Source: a bacterium (GTDB lineage Bacteria > Hinthialibacterota > Hinthialibacteria > OLB16). From it: a stretch of DNA of 64,000 nt. Positions 1-10,306 of this stretch are shown piece by piece. Position numbers and translations under genes: made by a program. Each line of letters opens with the position of its first letter. The stretch's first letter is position 1. The notes beneath the pieces are model-generated. The model saw only the letters and a program-made list of their open reading frames with translations, ran no database searches and was not told the DNA's origin. The stretch covers positions 1 through 64,000 of the forward strand of contig JAJVIK010000001.1 of assembly GCA_022072055.1 (NCBI GenBank), in the 5' to 3' direction.

Positions 1-47
1 ATCGCGGCCTTCTCCTGGGAAGTGTAGCGCTTCCGACTCCTTGCCAT
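1..47 (-). CDS. Transposase OrfA-like N-terminus (partial, runs off the window)
   Basis: The minus strand reads ATG at 47 followed by MARSRKRYTSQEKAA, then leaves the window. A strong ribosome binding site (GGAGGA, plus-strand 55-60) lies 7 bases upstream of the ATG. A short basic N-terminus followed by YTxxxKAA resembles the start of IS3/IS911-type OrfA proteins, whose first helix-turn-helix begins in this way. Only 15 codons are visible, so another DNA-binding protein cannot be excluded, but its position just inside the interruption of a housekeeping gene supports a transposase. Confidence 0.5.
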   Translation of the reverse strand, partial: MARSRKRYTSQEKAA

Positions 48-60
48 AAGGGTTTCCTCC

Positions 61-93
61 GTTCGGATAAGATTCTATGTTGCTTATCCGAAC
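61..93. repeat. Perfect 11-bp inverted repeat in the IS leader
   Basis: GTTCGGATAAG (61-71) and CTTATCCGAAC (83-93) are exact reverse complements around an 11-base spacer. The dyad sits directly upstream of the ribosome binding site of the transposase-like gene, so it would form a hairpin in its leader RNA or act as a protein-binding dyad. Subterminal hairpins that limit translation from outside promoters are known in several insertion sequences. Its role here is inferred. Confidence 0.6.
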
Positions 94-127
94 CACGGAA
101 CTGTCGGATTCCAGGTGAACCGGGACA

Positions 128-641
128 CAAGGATGAGGTCACCGAAGCGGCGAGCGCCCGGCTTTTCGACCTGGCGGACACTCCCTCCAAGATGATCAAG
201 CTGCCGGAGGCAGCCATCGCCAAGGCCATTTACCCCGCCGGGTTCTATCGCACCAAAGCGGCCACCATCCTCCTGGTCAGCCGGGACATCCTGGGCCGGT
301 TCCAAGGAAAGGTTCCCGACGAAATCGACAACCTGCTCACCCTCAAAGGGGTGGGAAGAAAGACCGCGAACCTGGTAGTCACCCTGGGTTTTGGAAAGCC
401 GGGAATCTGTGTGGACACCCATGTTCATCGCATCGTGAACAGATGGGGACTTCTGTCTGCCCCCGATCCAGGAGCGACCGAAGCATCCCTTCGGAAAGTA
501 CTCCCAAGGCGATACTGGATCCCCATCAACGACCTCCTGGTGACCTACGGCAGGACGGTCTGCAAGCCCATCTCCCCCCACTGCACTCAATGCGAGATCC
601 GGGAGTTCTGCGATCAAGCCGGAGTCAGTCGTTTTCGGTAG
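128..641 (+). pseudogene. nth: Endonuclease III, 5'-truncated copy
   Basis: From 129 the frame reads KDEVTEAASARLFDLAD and continues uninterrupted to the stop at 641. It contains the helix-hairpin-helix segment LKGVGRKTANLV, the catalytic-region VDTHVHR with its Asp, and the [4Fe-4S] motif C-x6-C-x2-C-x5-C at the C-terminus. This is the DNA glycosylase/AP-lyase of base excision repair, but about the first 40 residues are missing, replaced by the IS end at 127. An internal ATG at 192 could start a shorter product but would lack helices needed for the fold, so I call it disrupted. Its last 28 bases overlap the 3' end of the opposing HTH gene. Confidence 0.8.
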
Positions 642-1135
642 GCTGACTTCTTCCCGCAGGATTTCGGGTCAACCTTGGGAATCTCCGGTTCCCCATCGGG
701 GAAAAGGGCCTGGTGGTCGAAAAGGAACCGTTCGACCGTCTTTCTGTGCCATTTCCGTGGTTCGTAGAGACCGTCCTCCCACCTCCGAATGGACATTCCG
801 TCCATCCCGAGTCGTTGCCCCAGTACGGTCGCGGGAATCCCCAGGGTTAGACGGCAGAACCAGAGTCGCTCGCCCAAGGACTCGCCTCGGGGGAGGGGGT
901 TGTATCCCAGGAACCGGAGGATCCCTGGGATGCGTGGTTCGATCGGAACGCATCGGCCCTGTTCCCAGGATCCGACCGTCGAAACATTGACTCCCAGAAT
1001 CCTTGAGACTTCTCTTTGGGTCAGCCCCAAGTCCACACGACAGGCTCGGATATGGTCCCCCAGGGTTCTCAGTTCAGAGGGAATCCGCCGATTCCCTGGT
1101 TTCCGTGCGCTCAAGGTCACTCGGCAAAAAGGCAA
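614..1135 (-). CDS. Tandem helix-turn-helix (XRE-like) DNA-binding protein
   Basis: About 173 residues with two similar Xre/Cro-type helix-turn-helix units. The first runs around LGDHIRACRVDLGLTQREV...VSTVGSWEQG and the second around LGERLWFCRLTLGIPATVL...MSIRRWEDG. Each ends in the characteristic W-E-x-G, and they are joined by RFLGYNPLP, a linker seen in small bacterial proteins of this kind. Likely a sequence-specific DNA-binding protein; the target is unknown. The start is uncertain: TTG at 1135 is the first possible codon, no ribosome binding site is visible, and the frame begins exactly where the second nth fragment starts, so the 5' end may have been cut at the junction. The tail is Lys/Arg rich. 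Confidence 0.75.
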   Translation of the reverse strand: MPFCRVTLSARKPGNRRIPSELRTLGDHIRACRVDLGLTQREVSRILGVNVSTVGSWEQGRCVPIEPRIPGILRFLGYNPLPRGESLGERLWFCRLTLGIPATVLGQRLGMDGMSIRRWEDGLYEPRKWHRKTVERFLFDHQALFPDGEPEIPKVDPKSCGKKSAYRKRLTPA

Positions 1136-1341
1136 TACGAAGATGGGGCTTGGTCGCCGCCAAGACCCCGAACCAGACTGAGGCCGCGCTTCGGGAGGTC
1201 CTCCCCAGAAGGTACTGGATTCCGATCAATGACCTGCTCGTGACCTACGGTCGAACGCTCTGTCGCCCCACTTCCCCGCTCTGCTCGGAATGCCGGATCG
1301 CGGACATTTGCGCGCGGGTGGGGGTATCGCGCTCGCGTTGA
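1135..1341 (+). pseudogene. nth: Endonuclease III, second 3'-terminal fragment
   Basis: The frame ending at 1341 reads RRWGLVAAKTPNQTEAALRE and then the complete C-terminal part of endonuclease III, including its own C-x6-C-x2-C-x5-C iron-sulfur motif. Over the last 54 residues it matches the first copy at 38 positions by my count, including an unbroken stretch from VLPRRYW to VTYGRT. The two are related but diverged, so this is not a recent exact duplication. No start codon belongs to it, and homology stops upstream of about 1135 at the HTH gene, so it is a non-functional remnant. Confidence 0.8.
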
Positions 1342-1358
1342 GCGGGTTTCGCTCCGGA

Positions 1359-2576
1359 CTATGGGTCCTTGATTGAAACCGATTCTCCCCGGACGGCGAA
1401 CCAAACAGTCCCCAGCGCGCCGAACGCGCTCGCGACCACAAGGTTGATCTCAGGCGCGAAACTCCACAGGAGCGCGCCGCCGAAGGCCGCCACCGACACC
1501 ACCACGTCGCGGATCAGGTAATACAAGCCGAACATTCCGGCTTTGCAGTCCTCCGGCGCGAGGTCCATGATCAGCGCCTTGCGGGTCGGCTCCCCGAACT
1601 CCTTCAGCCCACGAAGAACAAACGCTCCCACGAGCAGCGGGAAGGAATCGCAGAACAAGAGAGTCACGGGGAAGAGGGTGAAGAAAACGAAGGTCATCAG
1701 CACGAAGGGTTTCTTCTCGCCACGGTCGGAGAAGTGCGCCACGGGGATGTAGATCAGCACGGCGGTGGCCATCTCGATGGCGGTGAGCACTCCGAATTGG
1801 GTGGCGGAGACCGGGTTCTCGATCCGCTCCAGGCACCACACCACCACGAAGGCATAGGGGATCTGCTCGCAGAAACGGACCAGGATGTCCGATACAAGCA
1901 GGTTGCGAAGGCGCCTGTCCATCCGGGCGAAAAGCCGCAAGGGATTCCCCTCGGCGGAGTTCCCGCTGAGTTCGTTGGGTCGGCGATCCCGGATGAGGCG
2001 CTGCTGCGCGACGATGGCCACCAGCGCGAGGAGAATCGCGACGGCGAAGGCGAGGCGGACGCCGGTCTCCGGTCCCCAGGCATCGATGAAGACCCCGCCG
2101 AGGATCGGTCCAAGCGCCATCGGGAACCGTCGCACAAGCGAGTGCATCGAAACCCCCATGGCGCGCTTGCTCTTGGGAAGGGCCTCGGCGACCAGCCCCA
2201 TGGTCGCGGGGAGCGAGATCGCGGTCCAGGAAAGGAACAGGCAAGCCCCCAGGAGCACCGCCCACCAAGCCGGGATCAGAACCACGATCAGGAAGCCGAG
2301 AATCGCCAGGCCATTGAACAGAAGCAGGGCGCGCTTGGTTCCAAGATGGTCCGCCAAGTACCCGCCGGGGAAGGAGTAGAGCGCCGAAAGCAGGTTATCG
2401 AGGCCGTTCAAGGCCCCCACCGACCAGATGCCCCCCCCGAGGGCCAGGAGATAGATCGGGAGGAACCGCTCCGCCATCCGCTCCCCCATCCCCACCAGGA
2501 CCACCATGACGAGCAGCCCGAGGATTCCTCGCTCCAGGGCCAGGAATTCAGCCAATCTTCGCGCTGGGGAGGTCAT
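1359..2576 (-). CDS. Major facilitator superfamily transporter
   Basis: 405 residues, the usual size for a 12-helix MFS carrier, with hydrophobic segments throughout. The loop after helix 2 carries a motif A variant, GGYLADHLGTKR (residues 71-82), and the equivalent loop of the second half reads HFSDRGEKK, so both six-helix halves are present. Substrate cannot be read from sequence; drug or metabolite efflux is typical of this class. Encoded alone, convergent with the nth remnant and divergent from the small secreted protein at 2834. The 257 bases between them hold no further gene I can support. Confidence 0.85.
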   Translation of the reverse strand: MTSPARRLAEFLALERGILGLLVMVVLVGMGERMAERFLPIYLLALGGGIWSVGALNGLDNLLSALYSFPGGYLADHLGTKRALLLFNGLAILGFLIVVLIPAWWAVLLGACLFLSWTAISLPATMGLVAEALPKSKRAMGVSMHSLVRRFPMALGPILGGVFIDAWGPETGVRLAFAVAILLALVAIVAQQRLIRDRRPNELSGNSAEGNPLRLFARMDRRLRNLLVSDILVRFCEQIPYAFVVVWCLERIENPVSATQFGVLTAIEMATAVLIYIPVAHFSDRGEKKPFVLMTFVFFTLFPVTLLFCDSFPLLVGAFVLRGLKEFGEPTRKALIMDLAPEDCKAGMFGLYYLIRDVVVSVAAFGGALLWSFAPEINLVVASAFGALGTVWFAVRGESVSIKDP

Positions 2577-2833
2577 GATTTGGGGAGAATCTCAGAGATG
2601 GGGCGGATTGGGGAGTCGAGAGGGCGAGATGCACCTTTTCGTGCGGTCTGTTCGCCAGCGTCCGTGGAGGGGCGCGAGGGCGCCGCTCCAAAGGAGTTTT
2701 TCCGAGGAATTTGAAGACAATCCGAAACAGGGCCCCTGGCATTCCCCCTGCTTAAGGCAGCGGATAGCCCTCCTTGGGCAGAGGGGTGCGCTTGTCCGGG
2801 GCGGCCCCCAATCAGATCGGAGGATTTGACGGC

Positions 2834-3562
2834 ATGACCCACGACAGGCGAACAAACCTCAAACAAGTGATGCTGTGCGCGGTAGGCATCCTGATGTTGT
2901 CCCTGGGCGGCGCCTCGCTTGCCCAGAGGGAGCCGGGTGGACCACCCGGCGGACCGGGAGGACCTGGAGGACCAGGCGGTCCCTTCGGTCCGGGCATGGA
3001 TCCGGCGAAGCGAGAGGCGGTCTGGAAACTCCAAGTCAAGAGCGTGGCGCAAGACAACCAGCTGGCCGCGGATGTGACTGAAAAACTGGGGGTCGCCTAC
3101 CAGGCATCCAGGGCCCGTCTGGGAGAAGCGGTTGCCGCCGCAATGCGGGGAGAGGGAGAGGACCGCCAAGCGCGCCGCGAGCAGATGCGCAAGTTGACCA
3201 CTGCGGAGCGTGAAGTCTTCACCAAGGAACTCGGATCGATCCTCCAAGCCGGGCAGGTGGAGAAGGTCGCGAAGGTCCTCGGGAGTTTCAGCTTCAGTTG
3301 GGATTTCACCGCAAACACGCTTTCCGAGGTTGTGAAGAACGAGGAAACGCTGCTCAAGGCGGTGGCGATCGCGGGGAACCATATCGCGAAATCCGAGACC
3401 GCGGGCGCCGCTTCCGGCGGGGAATCCCCTGAGGCGCGCCGCGAGCGCCGTCAGAAGATGAGCGAGGAGCTCAACGCGGAGCTGGCCAAGGTTCTCTCCG
3501 AGGAGGAGATGAACAAGTACAAGGAGGCGGCGGGCCGATTTCGAGGACGTGGCCCGAGGTAA
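2834..3562 (+). CDS. Small secreted Gly/Pro-rich protein, Spy/CpxP-like in character
   Basis: 242 residues. The ATG at 2834 is chosen because GGAGG lies 10 bases upstream and it opens a signal peptide (basic start, hydrophobic stretch VMLCAVGILMLSLGGASLAQ). The mature protein starts with a run of about eight GGP/PGG units, followed by an all-helical, strongly charged body with RRE/RRQ-type segments such as RQARREQMRKLT and RRERRQKMSEEL. Short, signal-bearing helical proteins with such segments recall the periplasmic Spy/CpxP/LTXXQ class, but I see no definite LTxxQ pair, so the assignment is only by character. It is monocistronic, followed by a clear terminator. Confidence 0.6.
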   Translation: MTHDRRTNLKQVMLCAVGILMLSLGGASLAQREPGGPPGGPGGPGGPGGPFGPGMDPAKREAVWKLQVKSVAQDNQLAADVTEKLGVAYQASRARLGEAVAAAMRGEGEDRQARREQMRKLTTAEREVFTKELGSILQAGQVEKVAKVLGSFSFSWDFTANTLSEVVKNEETLLKAVAIAGNHIAKSETAGAASGGESPEARRERRQKMSEELNAELAKVLSEEEMNKYKEAAGRFRGRGPR

Positions 3563-3582
3563 GGGGAGAACGAGTTGGGATC

Positions 3583-3609
3583 AGGGCGCGATTCCACGCG
3601 CCCTTTTTC
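3583..3609 (+). terminator. Rho-independent terminator of the secreted-protein gene
   Basis: AGGGCGCG (3583-3590) pairs perfectly with CGCGCCCT (3597-3604) across the loop ATTCCA, followed directly by TTTTTCT. It begins 20 bases after the stop codon at 3562 and faces the convergent lpxD gene. Confidence 0.85.
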
Positions 3610-3639
3610 TCTTTTTGCGGGGCCGCGCGCCGGAGGGAA

Positions 3640-4662
3640 TCAGGCTTCCTCGTCCGAGGATGGCGACTGGAAGGAGCGCTCCAGGGATTCGACCCGTTGA
3701 AAGAGCTTCGGCAGACGACGCAAGTGGGCCTTGAGGCGCAGGTCGAGGTCATGCCGGATCGCGGGAATTCCCGAAACGACCGCGCGATCCTCGACCTCAT
3801 CTGAGACCAGGCTCTTGGCCCCGACCATGACCTCATCGCCGATGCGCCGGTGAGGTTCGATGCTGACCTGCCCGGCCAGGGTCACATTGTTGCCGATCCG
3901 CGCCCCGGCGCCGATCGAGACCTGAGCGACAACGATGCAATCGTCCCCGATGCGCACCTCACCGCCGATCCGCACGAGGTTGTCGATCTTGGTTCCGGGT
4001 CCGATGCGCGTGGGAGTGTTCTTGCCCCCTTGGACAGTGACATTCGCGCCGATCTCGACATCGCGGCCGACCTCGATCGCGTACCCGCGACTCTCCGTTT
4101 CCTCGGTTTCGTCCGCCGGCGGCGAAAGGAACACCGAGCCGCTGTGGATAATCACATCCTGTCCCATCCGGACCCGAGCGCCGATCACCACGTTGGGGTA
4201 AATCCAGGCCCCGGTTCCGATGAAGGAGCCATCCCCGACCTGCGTGCCGGACATGACCGTGGCTTCATCCTCGACACAGACTCCCTCGCCCACGCAACAG
4301 TAGGGGCCGATGGAGGTGGTGGGTGCGATCAGAGCGGACTTCGCCACCACGGCGGTGGGGTGAACGCCGGGGGCGGGACGTTGGCGCATCGGCAGGAAGA
4401 TGCGCATCGCCTCGCCGAAGGTCACATAGGGATCGGAGCTGCGAAGGAGCGGCCTGAAATCGGTGTCCAGCTCCTTCGGAACCACGATCGCCGAGGCGCG
4501 GCAGCGGGGAATCTGGCTGATGTATTTTTCGTTGTGGACAAAGGAGAGTTCCCCCGGCCCGGCGGAGTCAATGGTGTTCACGCCACTGATGAGGACCTCC
4601 GGGTCCCCATCCAGCTTACAGGCAATGCGCTCGGCGAGCTCCCCGAGTTTGAGTGTCGGCAC
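3640..4662 (-). CDS. lpxD: LpxD-like UDP-acylglucosamine N-acyltransferase, catalytic His replaced
   Basis: 340 residues: an N-terminal LpxD domain (ISGVNTIDSAGPGELSF, residues 25-41), then a left-handed beta-helix of hexapeptide repeats (about 100-300) and a C-terminal helical tail. LpxD adds the second 3-hydroxyacyl chain in lipid A synthesis, and its place after bamA and ompH matches many Gram-negative genomes. The oddity is at residues 225-236: where family members read KIDN..QI(G/A)HNV with the catalytic His, this one reads KIDNLVRIGGEV, placing Gly234 at the His position. The upstream DRG segment is also changed (TVQGGKN). It starts with GTG, with AAGGACGGGG upstream, 13 bases after ompH. 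fabZ and lpxA do not follow. Confidence 0.8.
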   Translation of the reverse strand: MPTLKLGELAERIACKLDGDPEVLISGVNTIDSAGPGELSFVHNEKYISQIPRCRASAIVVPKELDTDFRPLLRSSDPYVTFGEAMRIFLPMRQRPAPGVHPTAVVAKSALIAPTTSIGPYCCVGEGVCVEDEATVMSGTQVGDGSFIGTGAWIYPNVVIGARVRMGQDVIIHSGSVFLSPPADETEETESRGYAIEVGRDVEIGANVTVQGGKNTPTRIGPGTKIDNLVRIGGEVRIGDDCIVVAQVSIGAGARIGNNVTLAGQVSIEPHRRIGDEVMVGAKSLVSDEVEDRAVVSGIPAIRHDLDLRLKAHLRRLPKLFQRVESLERSFQSPSSDEEA

Positions 4663-4675
4663 CCGCGCCCCGTCC

Positions 4676-5191
4676 TTATTCCTTATTGAGCGCGGCCAGG
4701 ACCTTGGGCGTGATGTCGAGGCGCGTGTCCCAATAGGCGAGATCCTTCATCTTGAAGACCAGGTGATAGCCGTTGGCCGCGGCCACATCCTTGATCGTGT
4801 TCATGATCGTGTCGATGAGAGGGGTGAGCTTTTCGCGGCTCTTCTTCTCAAGCTCCTGATCCTTGGTCACCTTGAACTCACTGAGGATATTCCACTTACG
4901 GCGCAATTCCTCGAGCTCGGTCTGGCTCTGCTCCTCGGTGGAAAGCCCCTTCTTGATCTCGAACTGTTTGAGGCTCTTGTCGAACTCGCTGCTCATCTCA
5001 TCGAGGTTCGCCTGTTCTTTCTCCTTGATGGTCTTGATTTCCTCAAGAGCATCACGGTACTTCTTGTACTCATCGCGGATTTTGTCGAGGTCCACATACC
5101 CCACGGTGAGGGCTTCGGCCCACACCGGGTTCGTCGGAATCCAGGCCGCGAACACAGCCGCGAGCAACACCTTGGAAAGCGCGTGTTTCAT
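4676..5191 (-). CDS. ompH: OmpH/Skp family periplasmic chaperone
   Basis: 171 residues. The start at 5191 is supported by GGAGGGAG just upstream and by the signal peptide MKHALSKVLLAAVFAAW...VWA. The mature part opens with the family strand VGYVDLDKI, continues as a long charged coiled coil (about residues 40-130) and closes with a conserved-looking AAANGYHLVF strand. Skp trimers hold unfolded outer-membrane proteins in the periplasm before the BAM complex inserts them. It lies between bamA (43-base gap) and lpxD (13-base gap), the classic arrangement. Confidence 0.9.
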   Translation of the reverse strand: MKHALSKVLLAAVFAAWIPTNPVWAEALTVGYVDLDKIRDEYKKYRDALEEIKTIKEKEQANLDEMSSEFDKSLKQFEIKKGLSTEEQSQTELEELRRKWNILSEFKVTKDQELEKKSREKLTPLIDTIMNTIKDVAAANGYHLVFKMKDLAYWDTRLDITPKVLAALNKE

Positions 5192-5234
5192 GGTAACTCC
5201 CTCCTGAGATCTGGCGCCTATCCCCAGGCGCGAA

Positions 5235-7637
5235 TTAGAAGTTCGCGCCGAAATTGAACTGGAACGACTGCTTCTTGTCTTCGTCTTCCTTGGCCACCGG
5301 GAAGCCCAAGTCGAGGCGGACCAGGGCATTGGAGAACAGGTTCAGCCGAAGGCCCGAGCCGACGGCGACGCGCGTTTCCGCGAGGTCGAGATCGCCCGCC
5401 TCCTCGAACACATTGCCGGCGTCCAAGAAGCCCACCGATTGGACGGTGTCGTTCCAGCGATATCGGAGCTCAAGATTGGAATACCACTGGGACTCGCCGC
5501 CCACGCGAATTTCATCGTCCACAAAAATCTCGTTCCCGTCAATATCGTTAACTCTGCGCTGGGCGATCTTGACCGGGGAGATGCCGCCCACCCGGAACCC
5601 GCGGACCGTGTTTGAGCCGCCGAGGAAATAGCGTTCGTGGAGCGGAATCCGCTCGGTGTCGCCGAAAGGAAAGGCCACGGAGTAATGCCCGCGCGCGGCG
5701 AACACCAGTTTCTCGCGCAGTTTCAGGTAACGATCCGCCGTGCCGGTGAGTCCCACGAACTTGTTGTCGCCGCCGATCCCCGCCCCTTCAATCTGGACCG
5801 CGTCACGCACACCCTTGGTCGGAAAGAGGACAAAATCCCGCGTGTCGCGCACCAGGTTGAAAGCCAGGCTGCTTGTGATGGTCGAGTCCTCCGAGTAGAG
5901 TTGATCGACAAGGGTGGCGTTGCGGTCATCCGGATCGTGCAGGATCAGGTCCTCGTCGAGGTCCTCGAGTTCGACTCGCTCCAAGCGGTAAACCACCTCG
6001 GCGTTGAGCTCCTTGGTCAGGCGCTTTCCGAATCCCACGGTCCCGCCGATGCGCTCCTCTCCGAACTCGCGCCCTCCCACGCGCTCGGTGTTGCGGTAAT
6101 AGAGGCTGTATCGATTGGAGTAGTCGGTGTTGTTGAGGTGGGGATTGTAGAACGAGAAGTTGACGCTGCTGCGCTTGCTGCCGACATCGGCTCCGATGGA
6201 GTAGCTCCACCCGCGACCGAGGGCGTTCCGATCTTTGAATTCGAAGTTGAGGCTCGCGCCGAAATCGCTGGAGAAACCGCCTCCCAACTGGATAAAGCCG
6301 GTGTTGGTCTCTTCGAGCTGCAGGAGCAGGTCGGCCTCGGGAGTCCCGGGAATCGGATCGAGCTGAAAACCATGCTTGAGCCGGGGCGGAAAGACATTCT
6401 CCTCGGTTTCAAAGTATTGGAGGTTGACCAGCTTTCGCTCGGTCTCCTCGACTTTGGACCAATCCAGCACCTCGCCTTTCTTGAGCTCGAACTCGCGCTC
6501 GATCACGTAGTCCCTGGTTTCAAGCGGGACCTCGAAGACCGATTGGTCGGCGGCCGCGGCCACCCCTTGGATTCGAATGTTACGCAAACGCATCCGAGGG
6601 CCCTCGGCCACGCGCAGGTGCAGATCCGCGATGCCGGTCTCGCGGTCCGGGATGATCTCGGGCTCGATGTCCACGCGGCGGTAGCCCTGGTTCCAGTAGA
6701 GCGAGCGGACTTCCTGGAGGTCGCCGATGAGCTGGGGACGGTTGAGGACATCGCCGGGCTGGACCGTGATGGGATACACCAAATCCGAGCGGCTGAAGGT
6801 GGTGGCGCCCTCGATCACAATCTTCCCGAGCTTGTATTGCGGCCCCTCCTCGATCTGAAAATTGACATCGAGACGTTTGTCGTCCGCCACCAGCTTTCGG
6901 GAGCCTTCCGCGATCTTGGCCTCGAGGAACCCATGGCGCTGATAGTGGAGCGACAGGGCCTCCTGGTCCTTCTTAAACTGGTCCACGTCGAATTTCTTGC
7001 GGAAGACCTTGAGGAATTTGGGCTTGGTCTTGACCTGCTCGGCCAGTTCCTCGTCGGTGAAGTGAACATTCCCCTCGAACCCCACCGCTTGGAGCTTGAG
7101 TTTCCGGCCCTCCTCAATGGCAAACACGAGCGTGGCGCTGGCGTCGCTCACCTGCCCCTCGCGCCCCTCCACGACCACATTGGAGAAGCCCTTGGTGTTG
7201 TAGAAGGTTTCGAGTTTCTGCTCGAGTTTGTCGATCAAACCCGGTCTTAGGAAGAGGTTCTGCCCTTCCTCGAAACCGAGTTCGGTGTTGAGACGTTTTT
7301 CCTTGTATTTGGTGTTACCGGTGTATTCGATATCGGTCACGACGGGGTGCTCGCGGACAATGAAGACCAGGGTCTTGAGGGTTTCCGAACCGCGTTGTTC
7401 GACCTTGAGGCTGAGGGGGTCGAAGCGCTCCAGTTCGCTGATCCGTCGGAGGTCGTCGCTGATCGAACGCTGGGTGGCGGCGCTGCGCAGGGAGGCCCCC
7501 ACCGGGGTGCGGATGACCTTGAGAACATCGGCGCGGTCCGAGACTCGGACCCCTTCCACCTGAATCTCCCCGATGATCTGGGCGCTCGCGTCTCCAAGGA
7601 GGACAAAGGACAGAATCCACGGCAGCGATTTGATCAT
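5235..7637 (-). CDS. bamA: Outer membrane protein assembly factor BamA
   Basis: 800 residues, the standard length. A signal peptide (to about residue 19, DASAQ) is followed by POTRA repeats (about 20-420; for example IIGEIQVEGVRVSDRADV, VVTDIEYTGNTKYKEKRL, LQAVGFEGNVHFTDEEL). The C-terminal 16-strand barrel contains the GxxxxxRGF-type segment GGSNTVRGFRVG, and the protein ends in FNFGANF with the C-terminal Phe expected of BAM substrates. BamA folds and inserts outer-membrane beta-barrel proteins. The ATG at 7637 lies 32 bases after clpC, so the two are probably cotranscribed. Confidence 0.95.
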   Translation of the reverse strand: MIKSLPWILSFVLLGDASAQIIGEIQVEGVRVSDRADVLKVIRTPVGASLRSAATQRSISDDLRRISELERFDPLSLKVEQRGSETLKTLVFIVREHPVVTDIEYTGNTKYKEKRLNTELGFEEGQNLFLRPGLIDKLEQKLETFYNTKGFSNVVVEGREGQVSDASATLVFAIEEGRKLKLQAVGFEGNVHFTDEELAEQVKTKPKFLKVFRKKFDVDQFKKDQEALSLHYQRHGFLEAKIAEGSRKLVADDKRLDVNFQIEEGPQYKLGKIVIEGATTFSRSDLVYPITVQPGDVLNRPQLIGDLQEVRSLYWNQGYRRVDIEPEIIPDRETGIADLHLRVAEGPRMRLRNIRIQGVAAAADQSVFEVPLETRDYVIEREFELKKGEVLDWSKVEETERKLVNLQYFETEENVFPPRLKHGFQLDPIPGTPEADLLLQLEETNTGFIQLGGGFSSDFGASLNFEFKDRNALGRGWSYSIGADVGSKRSSVNFSFYNPHLNNTDYSNRYSLYYRNTERVGGREFGEERIGGTVGFGKRLTKELNAEVVYRLERVELEDLDEDLILHDPDDRNATLVDQLYSEDSTITSSLAFNLVRDTRDFVLFPTKGVRDAVQIEGAGIGGDNKFVGLTGTADRYLKLREKLVFAARGHYSVAFPFGDTERIPLHERYFLGGSNTVRGFRVGGISPVKIAQRRVNDIDGNEIFVDDEIRVGGESQWYSNLELRYRWNDTVQSVGFLDAGNVFEEAGDLDLAETRVAVGSGLRLNLFSNALVRLDLGFPVAKEDEDKKQSFQFNFGANF

Positions 7638-7669
7638 GAGGCCCCCGTGTCTTTTCCCGGCGGGTCGAA

Positions 7670-10144
<2,475 letters not shown>

Positions 10145-10191
10145 CAGTGCGCAACTCCTACTCGGCGAGTCGTTCCCCTCATGGTGAATAA

Positions 10192-10204
10192 ACGGCTGAG
10201 CCGT
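10192..10204. promoter_or_regulatory. 13-bp palindrome in the clpC leader
   Basis: ACGGCT-G-AGCCGT is a perfect dyad 48 bases upstream of the clpC start, inside the 162-base gap after ispD. It could be an operator or a small RNA hairpin. It matches neither the CIRCE element nor the CtsR heptad repeat. I saw no convincing -35/-10 pair in this gap. Confidence 0.3.
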
Positions 10205-10306
10205 GCGAGGGCTTCGCCCCCGGGTCACTTCAAGAATAGCACATCCACGCGCGTTTGCCTTCCCTCCCAGCTTTCCAAGCAAGAGTCGCGCGGGGTGATA
10301 GGAAGA

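Larger units (their letters stand above)
1..127 (-). mobile_element. End of an IS3-like insertion sequence (partial)
   Basis: The left edge carries the start of a transposase-like gene reading out of the window, preceded by a leader with an 11-bp inverted repeat. The outer end is placed at 127 by inference: read from the element's side the sequence begins TGTCCCGG, which fits the TG...CA ends usual for IS3-family elements, and recognisable endonuclease III coding sequence starts immediately after it. The other end, the rest of the transposase and any target duplication lie outside the window. Family assignment rests on about 15 residues, so it is tentative. Confidence 0.5.

Noticed and set aside
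2577-2833. Small gene or structured RNA in the gap between the MFS and secreted-protein genes
   Set aside because: Only short frames without ribosome binding sites and weak stems; nothing I can support.
5637-7250. Long plus-strand open frame opposite bamA
   Set aside because: It lies wholly antisense to an unmistakable bamA, has low-complexity Leu/Glu/Val composition typical of reverse reading of GC-rich genes, and shows no domain.
10192-10204. CIRCE or CtsR operator at clpC
   Set aside because: The palindrome is short, GC-rich and matches neither consensus, so it is listed only as an unassigned dyad.
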